This document shows positions 10,135-19,001 of a stretch of 64,000 nt of DNA, one piece after another. A program made the translations under genes and the position numbers. The first letter of the stretch is position 1. Every line of letters begins with the position of its first letter. Source of the stretch: Symbioplanes lichenis (GTDB lineage Bacteria > Actinomycetota > Actinomycetes > Mycobacteriales > Micromonosporaceae); assembly GCF_030709675.1 (NCBI RefSeq), contig NZ_JAUZQD010000011.1, forward strand, positions 186,001-250,000, in the 5' to 3' direction. The notes under the pieces are model-generated. The model searched no databases and was not told where the DNA came from. It worked only from the letters and a program-made list of their open reading frames with translations.

Positions 10135-10262
10135 CAGTTGTCACTGTCTGTGCCACGGCCGGGTCGCTTGCGGGGTGTTTCGCCCGATAACCTGCGCTTG
10201 TCCGGGCACGGAGTGCTGCCCCCGCCCGCGCGCGACACACTTGATACGGCAGGCTTGACGGC

Positions 10263-10838
10263 ATGGCAGACGGCTCCTGGTACGACGCCGACATCGACCG
10301 CGTGATCATCTCCGAGGAGCAGATCCGCGAGAAGACCGAAGAGCTCGCGAAGCAGGTCGCAGCCGACTATGCGGACGCCGAGGGCGGCGTGCTGCTGGTC
10401 TGCGTGCTCAAGGGCGCGGTCATGTTCATGGCGGACTTCGCGCGCGCGCTCGGACGGCAGGGCCCGCCCTGCGAGATGGAATTCATGGCCGTCTCGTCCT
10501 ACGGCTCGGGCACCACGTCCTCCGGGGTGGTGCGCATCCTCAAGGACCTGGACAGCGACATCAGCGGCCGGCACGTGGTGATCGTCGAGGACATCGTCGA
10601 CTCCGGGCTCACCCTGTCGTGGCTGATGCGCTACCTGCAGTCGCGCTCGCCGGAGAGCGTCGAGGTCGTCGCGCTCTTCCGCAAGCCCGAGGCGGTCAAG
10701 GTGCCGGTCCCGACCAAGTACGTCGGCTTCGACATCCCGAGCGAGTTCGTGGTGGGCTACGGTCTCGACTTCGCCGAGCGCTACCGCGAGCTGCCGTACG
10801 TCGGGGTGCTCAAGCCCGAGGTCTACGCCCGTAGCTGA
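10263..10838 (+). CDS. hpt: Hypoxanthine(-guanine) phosphoribosyltransferase
   Basis: Purine salvage enzyme converting hypoxanthine or guanine and PRPP to IMP or GMP. The 191-residue protein has the PRPP-binding motif VVIVEDIVDSGLTL and the upstream VLKGAVMFMADF loop. ATG start, 128 bp after tilS. The order tilS-hpt-ftsH is conserved widely in Gram-positive bacteria. Confidence 0.96.
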   Translation: MADGSWYDADIDRVIISEEQIREKTEELAKQVAADYADAEGGVLLVCVLKGAVMFMADFARALGRQGPPCEMEFMAVSSYGSGTTSSGVVRILKDLDSDISGRHVVIVEDIVDSGLTLSWLMRYLQSRSPESVEVVALFRKPEAVKVPVPTKYVGFDIPSEFVVGYGLDFAERYRELPYVGVLKPEVYARS

Positions 10839-11208
10839 ACGTCTTCCCAGCGGACTCTCAGAATTCGCCCCGCCGCCCCGCTGACGAGCGGTATTGTCCG
10901 GCTTTGCGGTAATTTTCGGGCGAACTTCCGGTGCTCGTGGGGTGTCGACCGGGCGGGCTCACGGAGTCGCGGAAGGCACCCACGGTGTACCGTCGAATGA
11001 CCGATGGCGCAGAGTCACGAGCGCCGACGGCGCCGGGCGTCGACCAGCCGGGCTGCAGGGGGTTTGCCTCGCGGCCCGGCGGTTATTCGTTCCGGCAGCG
11101 TCTCCGCGGCTCGTTCGCCCTTCCGGCGGCCGGCGGCGGGGATCCATAACCCAGGTGACCAGGACGCCGATCAGGAGGGTTCGGGCGCACTCCAGGCCCG
11201 ACAACAGT
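10839..11208. other. 370-bp gap between hpt and ftsH
   Basis: Non-coding by my reading. It should contain the ftsH promoter and leader. Part is open in the ftsH frame (from 10894), but the encoded residues are not FtsH-like. I see no confident -10/-35 pair or terminator. An AGGAGGG at 11172-11178 lies about 30 bases before the chosen ftsH start, so a start slightly upstream cannot be excluded. Confidence 0.5.
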
Positions 11209-13242
11209 ATGGAACGTACGCGTTTCTTCCGCCGCCCGGTGGTCTGGATCGTTCTGGTGATCCTCGGTGCGATCGCGCTGAGCTCTTTCTTCACCAGTGG
11301 TCCCAGCTACCAGCGTGTCGATACTTCGGTGGTTCTCGAGCGGCTCAACCAGCCGGGGATCAAGAAGGTCATCCAGGAGGACAAGGAGCAGACGCTCCAG
11401 CTCGAGCTGGCCTCTCCGGAGCGGTTCGACGGCAAGACCACGGACAAGATCGAGACTCAATATCCGTACGAGCTGACGGACGAGATCTGGAACGACGTCC
11501 AGGAGGCCAAGAGCGCGGGCCGGATCACCGGCACGGTCAACGCGACCGTCTCGGGTGACAACATCCTGCTCAGCCTCGTCGTCAACCTGCTGCCCATCGC
11601 GATCCTCGTGATCCTGCTGCTGCTGTTCATGTCGCAGATGCAGGGCGGCGGCTCGCGGGTGCTCAACTTCGGCAAGTCCAAGGCCAAGATGCTCACCAAG
11701 GACATGCCCAAGACGACGTTCGCCGACGTGGCGGGGGCCGACGAGGCGGTCCAGGAGCTGCACGAGATCAAGGACTTCCTGCAGAACCCGGCGAAGTACC
11801 AGGCGCTCGGCGCCAAGATCCCCAAGGGTGTGCTGCTGTTCGGCCAGCCCGGTACCGGTAAGACGCTGCTCGCCCGGGCCGTCGCCGGCGAGGCCGGGGT
11901 GCCGTTCTACTCCATCTCGGGCTCGGACTTCGTCGAGATGTTCGTGGGTGTCGGCGCCAGCCGCGTCCGCGACCTCTTCGAGCAGGCCAAGGCCAACGCG
12001 CCCGCCATCGTCTTCGTCGACGAGATCGACGCCGTCGGCCGCCACCGCGGCGCCGGCATGGGCGGCGGTCACGACGAGCGCGAGCAGACGCTCAACCAGC
12101 TGCTCGTCGAGATGGACGGCTTCGACACCAAGGGCGGCGTCATCCTCATCGCCGCCACCAACCGGCCGGACATCCTCGACCCCGCGCTGCTGCGCCCGGG
12201 CCGCTTCGACCGCCAGATCCCGGTCGACAACCCGGACATGGAGGGCCGCAAGGCGATCCTGCGGGTGCACGCCAAGGGCAAGCCGTTCACGCCCGACGTC
12301 GACCTCGACTCGGTCGCCCGGCGCACCCCCGGCTTCTCCGGCGCCGACCTGGCCAACGTCATCAACGAGGCCGCGCTGCTGACCGCGCGCAACGACAAGC
12401 GCGCGATCTCCAACGAGTACCTCGAGGAGGCGATCGACCGCGTCATCGCCGGCCCCGAGCGGCGCACCCGGGCGATGAGCGACAGCGAGAAGAAGATCAC
12501 CGCCTACCACGAGGGTGGACACGCGCTGGTCGCCTACGCGCTGCCGCACTCCGCCCCGGTGCACAAGGTGACGATCCTGCCGCGCGGCCGCTCGCTGGGC
12601 CACACGCTGGTGCTCCCGACCGAGGACAAATACACGCAGACCCGGGCCGAGATGATCGACACCCTGGCCTACGCGCTGGGTGGCCGCGCCGCCGAGGAGC
12701 TCGTCTTCCACGAGCCCACCACGGGTGCCGGCAACGACATCGAGAAGGCGTCGAGCCTGGCCCGGTCCATGGTCACGCAGTACGGCATGAGCTCGAAGCT
12801 GGGCGCCGTCAAGTACGGCACCAACAACGACGAGCCGTTCCTGGGCCGCACCGCGGGGCACGAGCGGGATTACTCCGACAGCGTGGCCGCCGAGATCGAC
12901 TCCGAGGTGCGCGCGCTGATCGAGCTGGCCCACGACGAGGCCTGGGAGATCCTGGTCGAGTACCGTGACGTGCTCGACAGCATGGTCTTGGAGCTGATGG
13001 AGAAGGAAACCATCACCCGCGAGGACATGGACCGCATCTGTGCCCGGGTGGCGAAGCGCGCGCCCATGTCGCCCTTCAACGGCTTCGGCAAGCGCCTCCC
13101 CTCCGAGGCGCCCCCGGTGCTCACCCCGGCCGAGCGCGAGAAGCTCAAGGCACAGGCCGAGGCGGACGGTCAGATCGCGGTCGGCGGCGGCAACGCGACG
13201 TCGTCGGACATCAACCCGAACGGCAACGTGGAGGGGCACTGA
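11209..13242 (+). CDS. ftsH: ATP-dependent zinc metalloprotease FtsH
   Basis: Membrane-anchored AAA+ protease for membrane-protein quality control. The 677 residues have a first membrane helix at about 10-28, a periplasmic-type segment, a second helix near residue 125-140, an AAA+ domain with Walker A G212-QPGTGK-T219 and Walker B VFVDEIDAVG, and an M41 peptidase domain with H434-E-G-G-H438. The ATG at 11209 gives MERTRFFRRP, the usual N-terminus; the upstream reading frame is not FtsH-like. The stop TGA overlaps or abuts the unusual folE start region. Confidence 0.96.
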   Translation: MERTRFFRRPVVWIVLVILGAIALSSFFTSGPSYQRVDTSVVLERLNQPGIKKVIQEDKEQTLQLELASPERFDGKTTDKIETQYPYELTDEIWNDVQEAKSAGRITGTVNATVSGDNILLSLVVNLLPIAILVILLLLFMSQMQGGGSRVLNFGKSKAKMLTKDMPKTTFADVAGADEAVQELHEIKDFLQNPAKYQALGAKIPKGVLLFGQPGTGKTLLARAVAGEAGVPFYSISGSDFVEMFVGVGASRVRDLFEQAKANAPAIVFVDEIDAVGRHRGAGMGGGHDEREQTLNQLLVEMDGFDTKGGVILIAATNRPDILDPALLRPGRFDRQIPVDNPDMEGRKAILRVHAKGKPFTPDVDLDSVARRTPGFSGADLANVINEAALLTARNDKRAISNEYLEEAIDRVIAGPERRTRAMSDSEKKITAYHEGGHALVAYALPHSAPVHKVTILPRGRSLGHTLVLPTEDKYTQTRAEMIDTLAYALGGRAAEELVFHEPTTGAGNDIEKASSLARSMVTQYGMSSKLGAVKYGTNNDEPFLGRTAGHERDYSDSVAAEIDSEVRALIELAHDEAWEILVEYRDVLDSMVLELMEKETITREDMDRICARVAKRAPMSPFNGFGKRLPSEAPPVLTPAEREKLKAQAEADGQIAVGGGNATSSDINPNGNVEGH

Positions 13243-13913
13243 TCACCGACGCCAGTGCGACGGAGCCCGCGGACTCCGACGACGAGCTGGACTATCTCGC
13301 CGCGCGTCTGATCGACGGCAAGCTCACCGGCACCCCGGTCGAGAACGCCGTCGATCTGGCGCGCATCGAGAAGGCGGTCCGGGAGATCCTCATCGCGGTC
13401 GGTGAGGACCCGGACCGTGACGGTCTGCAACGCACGCCGTCCCGCGTCGCCCGCGCCTATGCCGAGCTGTTCGCGGGGCTGCGTGTCGACCCCGCCAAGG
13501 TGCTCACCACGACGTTCGAGGCGAACCACGAGGAGCTCGTGCTCGTCCGCGACATCGAGGTCATGAGCCTTTGCGAGCACCACCTGCTGCCGTTCAAGGG
13601 CGTGGCCCACATCGGCTACATCCCGGGCGTCGACGGGCGCATCACCGGCCTGTCGAAGCTGGCGCGGCTCGTCGAGGTGTTCGCCCGGCGGCCCCAGGTG
13701 CAGGAGCGCCTCACCTCTCAGATCGCCGACCTGCTCACCGAGAAGCTCGGTGCGCGGGGCGTCATCGTGGTGCTCGAGTGCGAGCACCTGTGCATGGAAA
13801 TGCGTGGCATCCGCAAGGCCGGGGCCCGTACAGTCACCTCCGCCGTCCGGGGCGCGTTCCAGCGCGACGGCAAGGTTCGCGCCGAGGCGATGGCCCTGAT
13901 CAACGCGAGGTGA
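13242..13913 (+). CDS. folE: GTP cyclohydrolase I, with no canonical start codon
   Basis: Converts GTP to 7,8-dihydroneopterin triphosphate, the first step of folate synthesis, and feeds folP, folB and folK at 27.7-29.5 kb. The zinc/catalytic residues are present (LCEHHLLPF and LECEHLCM). The conserved N-terminal helix IEKAVREILIAVGEDPDRDG is encoded upstream of the first in-frame ATG/GTG/TTG (GTG 13500), so translation must begin earlier. The best site is ATC at 13242, exactly where a TGATG coupling with the ftsH stop would put ATG, with GGAGGGG at 13230-13236. CTG at 13239 is the alternative. The product is about 223 residues. Confidence 0.9.
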   Translation: MTDASATEPADSDDELDYLAARLIDGKLTGTPVENAVDLARIEKAVREILIAVGEDPDRDGLQRTPSRVARAYAELFAGLRVDPAKVLTTTFEANHEELVLVRDIEVMSLCEHHLLPFKGVAHIGYIPGVDGRITGLSKLARLVEVFARRPQVQERLTSQIADLLTEKLGARGVIVVLECEHLCMEMRGIRKAGARTVTSAVRGAFQRDGKVRAEAMALINAR

Positions 13914-13916
13914 CCC

Positions 13917-14315
13917 ATGCCGCTCGACCGGTTCAACCCGCCGGCGCTGCATGCGCCCGACGGCTACAGCCACGTCACGATCTCGCCGGCCGGGCGGCTG
14001 GCCCATCTGGCGGGTCAATGCCCGGTCGACCCGTCCGACCAAGTGGTTCCGGGTGGCCTTCTCGCCCAGACGGATCAGGTCATCGCCAACTGTCTGACGG
14101 CGCTCTCCGCGGCGGGTGCGACGCCGGCGGACGTGGTCCGCTCCGTGGTCTATGTGGTGAGCTCTTCCCCCGCCGACCTCACGGACGTGTGGCGGCGGCT
14201 CCAAGACTCGTCGCTCGGGCCGGCCTTCAGCACCGCCTCGACGCTGCTCGGGGTGACGGCGCTCGGGTATGAGGGACAGCTCGTCGAGGTCGACCTGACC
14301 GCCAGCCTGGACTAG
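13917..14315 (+). CDS. RidA (YjgF/YER057c/UK114) family protein
   Basis: Small RidA-fold protein of 132 residues. Members deaminate reactive enamine/imine intermediates or act in specialised pathways. The family pattern is visible: LAHLAGQCPVD near the N-terminus, QTDQVIANCLTALSAAGAT, VVRSVVYVV and a C-terminal ALGYEGQLVEVDLTA. It starts 3 bp after folE and probably shares its transcript. It ends in a CTAG shared with the convergent gene. Substrate cannot be inferred. Confidence 0.82.
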   Translation: MPLDRFNPPALHAPDGYSHVTISPAGRLAHLAGQCPVDPSDQVVPGGLLAQTDQVIANCLTALSAAGATPADVVRSVVYVVSSSPADLTDVWRRLQDSSLGPAFSTASTLLGVTALGYEGQLVEVDLTASLD

Positions 14316-14572
14316 ACGATCATCCGGTAGGCGTCGGCGCTGTCGATGGCGGCGCGCGCCAGGTTGGCGGCCTCGTCCATGCGGGTGCGGGCCTGTTCGA
14401 GATGGGCGATCGCCGCCGCCACCGAGGGGTGCAGCGAGCCCACCGCGGTGATGCGCAGGCGGGCCAGAGCCTCGTCCAGCTGCTCGTTGACCTGCTGGAT
14501 GCCGGTGATCGCGCGCTGGGTGCCGTCGACGCTCGCCGCGACGTTGGCCTTGACCTGCTCGACACTCGCCAT
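14312..14572 (-). CDS. Small helical protein of unknown function
   Basis: 86 residues, almost entirely predicted helix, with heptad-like Ala/Leu spacing (VEQVKANVAASVDGTQ; later LEQARTRMDEAANLARAA). There is no WxG motif, so I do not call it a WXG100 substrate, though size and helicity are similar. ATG start with GGGAGC upstream. It lies 12 bp after a membrane protein and in line with the FtsK-like ATPase at 15.3-17.9 kb, so the three probably form one operon. Function unknown. Confidence 0.65.
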   Translation of the reverse strand: MASVEQVKANVAASVDGTQRAITGIQQVNEQLDEALARLRITAVGSLHPSVAAAIAHLEQARTRMDEAANLARAAIDSADAYRMIV

Positions 14573-14584
14573 GGTGCTCCCTTC

Positions 14585-15226
14585 CTAGCGGATGAACGCC
14601 AGCAGGCCGACGCCCATGCAGGTCAGCAACACGGGCGTGAGGCAGATGACCGCGCCGGCCAGCGGGGTGCGGTCCACTTTGGCCCCGGCGCCGCCGCCGT
14701 AGACGAATCCGATGGTGAGCCAGCCGAGGCCGAAGGCCAGGACGGGCATGCTGAGGCCGCACAGCAAGGCGTAGGTGGGCAGCGAGCCGGAGGGCGCCAC
14801 CAGGTAGAGGACGATCTGGATGATCAGGACGGCGGCGGCGAACGGGCCGTAGATCAGCAGGTTGCGGGCCAGAGGGCGTAGAGCGACGGCCGGGGCGGGG
14901 CCGAGCATGCCGGCGTCGGCGGCGTCGGCGGCCGCGTACGCCTGCCGGACGGCGGCCAGGATCGCCGCCGGGCCGCCGGCGACCGCCTGGGCCGCGAGGG
15001 CCTGCTCGGCCGGCTGGGGGATCAGATCCTGTTCCGGTACGCCCAGATCGCCGATGAGGCGGGCACGCTGGGGGGCCAGGCGGGCCTGCACGGCGGTCAG
15101 CTCCTGCTGCGCGGTCTGCAGGGTGGCCGCCTGCTCTCCCGCCGCCGAGGATGCCGCGCGGCGCAGGGCGTCGAGGCGTTGGGCCGCCGCGAGGTAGTCC
15201 GCCCAGGGGCCGGGTTCGTCACTCAT
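14585..15226 (-). CDS. Membrane protein with N-terminal coiled coil
   Basis: 213 residues. Residues 1-60 are an Ala/Gln/Arg-rich helical region (possible coiled coil). Three or four hydrophobic helices occupy about 120-212 (starting LLIYGPFAAAVLIIQIVLYL). No recognised domain. It sits between the 86-residue helical gene and the FtsK-like ATPase on the same strand, which suggests a membrane partner for that ATPase. Function not assignable. Confidence 0.65.
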   Translation of the reverse strand: MSDEPGPWADYLAAAQRLDALRRAASSAAGEQAATLQTAQQELTAVQARLAPQRARLIGDLGVPEQDLIPQPAEQALAAQAVAGGPAAILAAVRQAYAAADAADAGMLGPAPAVALRPLARNLLIYGPFAAAVLIIQIVLYLVAPSGSLPTYALLCGLSMPVLAFGLGWLTIGFVYGGGAGAKVDRTPLAGAVICLTPVLLTCMGVGLLAFIR

Positions 15227-15307
15227 CGCTCAGCCTCGGGTCTCGCAGCATGTCGGCGGTTCGGGTCGCGCTTGGCGGGTCCGCCCGGGTTGCGCGATTT
15301 GCTTGGT

Positions 15308-17878
15308 TCACGCATCGGGGTCCGGCTCGGCGAAGGGGACGACGGTGACCGTGCGGTCGGCGTGGCGGTCGTGGAAGAGGGCGCGGTTGTCGCGGGGCTG
15401 CCAGTCGAGCTGCCGGCCGAGCATGAGCGCCACCTCCTGACCGGGGACGTTGAGGAAGACGAGGCCGGCCACGTCCTCGCGGCCCGTGCTGCCCCCGGTT
15501 TCCTCCGAGAACCGGCGCAGGCCACGCCACCAGGAGAGCAGATGCGCGCCACGAGCCGGGCCCTCGCGCAGGAGAGCGCGCAGCTTCGGCGTCGTGCCGG
15601 GGGCGGCCGCGTCGAGCCCGAAGACGACGCGGTAGCCGGGCTCGGCGGGGTCGAGCTCCGCCGGGAGGGCCGCCGCGTCCGCCACGATCACCTCCTGGCG
15701 GTGGGCGATCTCGGCGGCCAGCTCCTTGACCAACTCGTCGCCCTCGGCCACGAGCGACGACAGGATGAAACGGGCCGTGCGCGGCGGGTGGAAGGCGGCG
15801 ACACTCCGGGCCGCCGCGGCGAGCACCTCGGCGCCGCGCGGCTGCGAGCCGAACACGGCCAGGTGCCGGCCCGGCGACGCGTCGAGCGGGAACGCCGCGG
15901 TGGACAGGGCCACGTCGATGACCCGGCCCACGAGAGCCGCCGGGCGCCCGCCCCGGCCGGCGAGGGCCGCGCGGTAGGTGGGGTCGTCGGCGAGGTGCTG
16001 GTCGGCGTACCCGGCGAAGATGCGCGGCGGCGCGGCCTCGGGATCGCGCAGGCCCCACAGGCGGTGACGCAGATCGCTGAGGGCTTCGCGGTCGGCGTGC
16101 GGGTCGGGGAAGCGTACGACCCGCTCGTGGCCCCGGGTCGCACCGCGCGGGCCGCCCAGACCGCCGGCCGTGTTGACGACCGCGGTGCCCAGCGGGAGCC
16201 CGGCGGCCGAGTCGTTCGTGGGCTCCAGCACGTCGCCGCCGCCCGGCAGCGCGATCCGGACGGGGAACTGGCCGAAGATCGAGTCGCGCTTGGCGTACAG
16301 GGCCTCGACGCCGAGGACGGTCTGGCTGGCGAGGATCAGATGGATGCCGTACGAGCGGCCCTTGCGCGCCAGGGACTCGAGCAGCTGCACGGCCTCCCCG
16401 GCCATCGTGTCGTTCCCGGCCAGCAGCACCTGGAACTCGTCGATGACGCAGAGCAGCCGCGGCATCGGCTTCCCGCGGCCCTCCTCGGCGGCCACGGTCC
16501 GCAGGTCCGCGAACCGGGTCACGCCAGCGCGCTTGTACGCCACGGAGCGCCGCGTCATCTCGGCGTCGAGCTCGCGCAGGACGGCCAGCCCGTACTCACG
16601 GTCGGACTCGACCCCGACGGCCCGGGCGTGCGGCAGCCAGGTCCTGTCCCGCGCGGTCGGCACGAACTCCGCGAACGAGATGCCCTCCTTGAAGTCGAGC
16701 AGGTAGAGACCGAGCTCGTCGGGGCTGTAGCGGGTGCCGAGGCCGTAGAGGACATTGATGAGGAACGCGGTCTTGCCGGCTCCGGACCGCCCGCCGACCA
16801 TCCAGTGTGGAGTCAGGTCGTTGAACCGCAGCACGACGGGCGTGTCCCCGTCATAGCCGACCGTCGTGCCCAGGCCCTCCCCGGCGTCCCCGGTCCACTG
16901 CTCCTCCACCGTCTCCGGCAGCAGATCCGCCAGCGTCGCCTGCGTCGCGGCCCCCGAATGCGCCGCCAGCTCCCGGCACACGGCGTCGACCAGATGCGGC
17001 GGCGGATCCTCGTCCAGGAAAACCGGGGCGTTCAACCAGGTGGCCTCGGTCACGGACCCGAAGGTGCCGCCCGGGGGGTCACCGATGATGGCGTACGGGT
17101 TGCGGAGCGCGAGCTGCGTCGTGCGGGGCAACGGCGGCTGCGTCGTCTCGGGGGTGAGCGGCGGCGGAGGCCAGCCGGCCACGATCAGATGCAGGCCGGC
17201 GTCGGGTCCCTGCTGGGCCAGGGCGGCTATGCGTACGAGATCACCGGCGTCGGTGAGCTGGGGCAGGTTGGCGATGACCAGCACCATCAACCGGTCCCGC
17301 CGCCCGCGCGCGCCCCGGGCCGGACGCAGCCACTTCTCCGCCTCGCTGAGCACCTCACGCAGGCCCTGCTGATCAGTCGCCGGTGGCGCCATCAGTCCCG
17401 CGTCGGCGAGCGCGTCGAACGGAGCGAAGACCGTGCCGCCCGCGCCGTCGACACCGCGTACAAGAAGGGAACCGGCAGGAGCCGCAGCCAGCAGGCGCAG
17501 CAGAACAGACCGCAACAAGCCGGCCACCCGCTGATCGCGCCCGTCCGCGTCGATCGTCAGATGCCCGATCCCGAGCAGCGGCACAATCGCGGGAAAACGC
17601 ACATCGTCCAGCGGCTGCGCCGTGCCGACCCGCACGAACCGAGGCGGCAGCTCCCCACCGAGCGGCGTGCTGGGCGACAACGCATCGAGCGGCGCCCCGA
17701 GCCACCCCGGAGCCACCTCCGCCGCGGCCGCCCGCAACTGCTCGGCGACCCGCTGCTGCTCCACCGGATCCACGCCCGGCTGGACCGGCCCCTCGAGCGC
17801 GGCCGAGGCCGCCGCCACGGTCGCCTGAGCCTGGCGGTGCAGGGCCGCGGCCTGACCGGTACGCCCCGTCGAATCCAC
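15308..17878 (-). CDS. FtsK/SpoIIIE-domain ATPase (EccC-like, single strong motor domain)
   Basis: 856-residue P-loop ATPase related to FtsK/SpoIIIE/EccC. Walker A is GGRSGAGKT with K369; Walker B VIDEF has D480-E481. A second, degenerate nucleotide-binding-like region occupies about 640-856. I see no N-terminal membrane helices. I chose the GTG at 17878 because GGAGG lies seven bases upstream; the frame is open further upstream without FtsK-like sequence. Just downstream are genes for a coiled-coil membrane protein and a small helical protein. It could drive a type VII-like export route or act as a coupling ATPase for the type IV-like operon at 19-27 kb. Both are inference. Confidence 0.8.
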   Translation of the reverse strand: MDSTGRTGQAAALHRQAQATVAAASAALEGPVQPGVDPVEQQRVAEQLRAAAAEVAPGWLGAPLDALSPSTPLGGELPPRFVRVGTAQPLDDVRFPAIVPLLGIGHLTIDADGRDQRVAGLLRSVLLRLLAAAPAGSLLVRGVDGAGGTVFAPFDALADAGLMAPPATDQQGLREVLSEAEKWLRPARGARGRRDRLMVLVIANLPQLTDAGDLVRIAALAQQGPDAGLHLIVAGWPPPPLTPETTQPPLPRTTQLALRNPYAIIGDPPGGTFGSVTEATWLNAPVFLDEDPPPHLVDAVCRELAAHSGAATQATLADLLPETVEEQWTGDAGEGLGTTVGYDGDTPVVLRFNDLTPHWMVGGRSGAGKTAFLINVLYGLGTRYSPDELGLYLLDFKEGISFAEFVPTARDRTWLPHARAVGVESDREYGLAVLRELDAEMTRRSVAYKRAGVTRFADLRTVAAEEGRGKPMPRLLCVIDEFQVLLAGNDTMAGEAVQLLESLARKGRSYGIHLILASQTVLGVEALYAKRDSIFGQFPVRIALPGGGDVLEPTNDSAAGLPLGTAVVNTAGGLGGPRGATRGHERVVRFPDPHADREALSDLRHRLWGLRDPEAAPPRIFAGYADQHLADDPTYRAALAGRGGRPAALVGRVIDVALSTAAFPLDASPGRHLAVFGSQPRGAEVLAAAARSVAAFHPPRTARFILSSLVAEGDELVKELAAEIAHRQEVIVADAAALPAELDPAEPGYRVVFGLDAAAPGTTPKLRALLREGPARGAHLLSWWRGLRRFSEETGGSTGREDVAGLVFLNVPGQEVALMLGRQLDWQPRDNRALFHDRHADRTVTVVPFAEPDPDA

Positions 17879-18268
17879 CGCCACACCTCCGTATGTGCGC
17901 TCAAACCGTACCCTGCGAAGGCCGATGGTCAATCTTCCCAGCCGGGGCGCGCGGGGGTGACGCGCGGGTTCGTCGATCACTGCCCGCCGCGTACTACCCC
18001 ACCAAGCCGCCCGGCACGCCGCAGGTCACAGCTTCTTGTGCGCGCTGACGGCTGGTCACCCTGCGCGGCGATTCGGCGGCCTCGCTCCTGGCTTTGGTTG
18101 CGCCGGCGCTCCTGGCTTTGGTTGCGCTGGCGGCTCCTGGCTTTGGTTGCGCCGGCGCTCCTGGCTTTGGTTGCGTCGCTGCTCTTGGCTGCGCCGTGGC
18201 TGTTCGACCGGGCCACCTGGCGTGGCGGCCATGGCCGGTCCAATGCGGAACGCACTAGTCTCGAAGAC
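17879..18268. other. 390-bp divergent spacer carrying tandem repeats
   Basis: Gap between the FtsK-like gene (minus) and the Pro-rich membrane protein (plus); it must contain both promoters. The central part is a 24/25-bp tandem repeat (separate entry). I see no confident promoter hexamers. Frames through it are open because of high GC but show no recognisable protein. Confidence 0.5.
18084..18175. repeat. 24/25-bp tandem repeat in a divergent promoter region
   Basis: A 19-base core, GCTCCTGGCTTTGGTTGCG, occurs intact four times, starting at 18084, 18108, 18133 and 18157, so the period is 24, 25 and 24 bp. A degenerate fifth copy follows to about 18195. The one-base change in period breaks any reading frame, which argues against a coding repeat. 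Confidence 0.85.
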
Positions 18269-19000
18269 GTGCAGCCCACCGACCCCGGCGACCGGCCGCC
18301 CACGCCATCCCCCGCAGCGCCGGGGCCGCCGCCCTCCGAAGTCGGTGGCTACGTGCCGATCCAACCCGGCAGGCCGCTGCCTCCCGCCGCGCCGGACCAG
18401 CCCGCCACCGGCGCCCCGCCGCCCGGGCCCGTTCCCCCGCCGCCGGGGTTTGTTCCTCCGCCGCCCGGGCTCGTTCCTCCGCCTGGGGTTGTTCCCCCGC
18501 CCGAGGTCGATTCGCCGCTTGGCATCGCTCCGCCGGTGGAAGGCAAGAAGCGCCGGACTCGCCTGATCCTCGCCATGGTCGGCGGCATCCTGGCCATCCT
18601 CTGCCTCGGCGGCGTCGGCGTCTTCATCTCCTTCTACGACGAAGCCACCAAAATCGAACGCACCAACCCCGACGCTGTAGTCGACAACTTCCTCCGTGCC
18701 TACTTGGTGAATCGAAATGACCAAGAGGCATCTCTCTACACCTGCCGCTCAGGACTTGATCTGTCCAAAGTCGCGGCATTTCGTAACGATATTCAGGCGC
18801 GCGAAAGCCAATACTCGATAAGTATTCAGGTGGTCTGGGAGGGCTTGACCGTAGCTACGCAGGGCTCCGCCGGAACAGTAGACGTCGATCTGACCCGCAC
18901 GCTCGCTGATGACAGTGAGCAGGTCACCAGACCCTGGCGCTTCAATGTCGTGGACGAAGATGGATGGCGGGTCTGTGGCGGTGCGGAACAGCCCAGATAG
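18269..19000 (+). CDS. Pro-rich single-pass membrane protein with NTF2-like-sized extracellular domain
   Basis: 243 residues. About 1-85 is a Pro/Gly-rich cytoplasmic region with PPPPGFVPPPPG-like repeats, then a KKRRTR stop-transfer signal, a membrane helix (about 97-118) and an extracellular domain of about 120 residues containing NPDAVVDNFLRAYLVNRN, the kind of start seen in NTF2/DUF4878-like domains. Start is GTG without a clear ribosome site. The last 350 bases are clearly lower in GC than neighbours. It stops 1 bp from the convergent operon end. Function unknown. Confidence 0.7.
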   Translation: MQPTDPGDRPPTPSPAAPGPPPSEVGGYVPIQPGRPLPPAAPDQPATGAPPPGPVPPPPGFVPPPPGLVPPPGVVPPPEVDSPLGIAPPVEGKKRRTRLILAMVGGILAILCLGGVGVFISFYDEATKIERTNPDAVVDNFLRAYLVNRNDQEASLYTCRSGLDLSKVAAFRNDIQARESQYSISIQVVWEGLTVATQGSAGTVDVDLTRTLADDSEQVTRPWRFNVVDEDGWRVCGGAEQPR

Positions 19001-19001
19001 G

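Noticed and set aside
14312..14572. WXG100 (EsxA-like) substrate for the 86-residue protein
   Set aside because: Size and helical content fit, but there is no WxG motif or C-terminal YxxxD/E signal.
15179..19000. Very long open frames opposite or across real genes, such as plus 15179-19000, plus 22988-26233, minus 6429-9350 and minus 56793-60971
   Set aside because: They are Arg/Ala/Gly/Pro-rich, contain no family motifs and run antisense to or in another frame of genes with clear domains. They result from rare stop codons at high GC.
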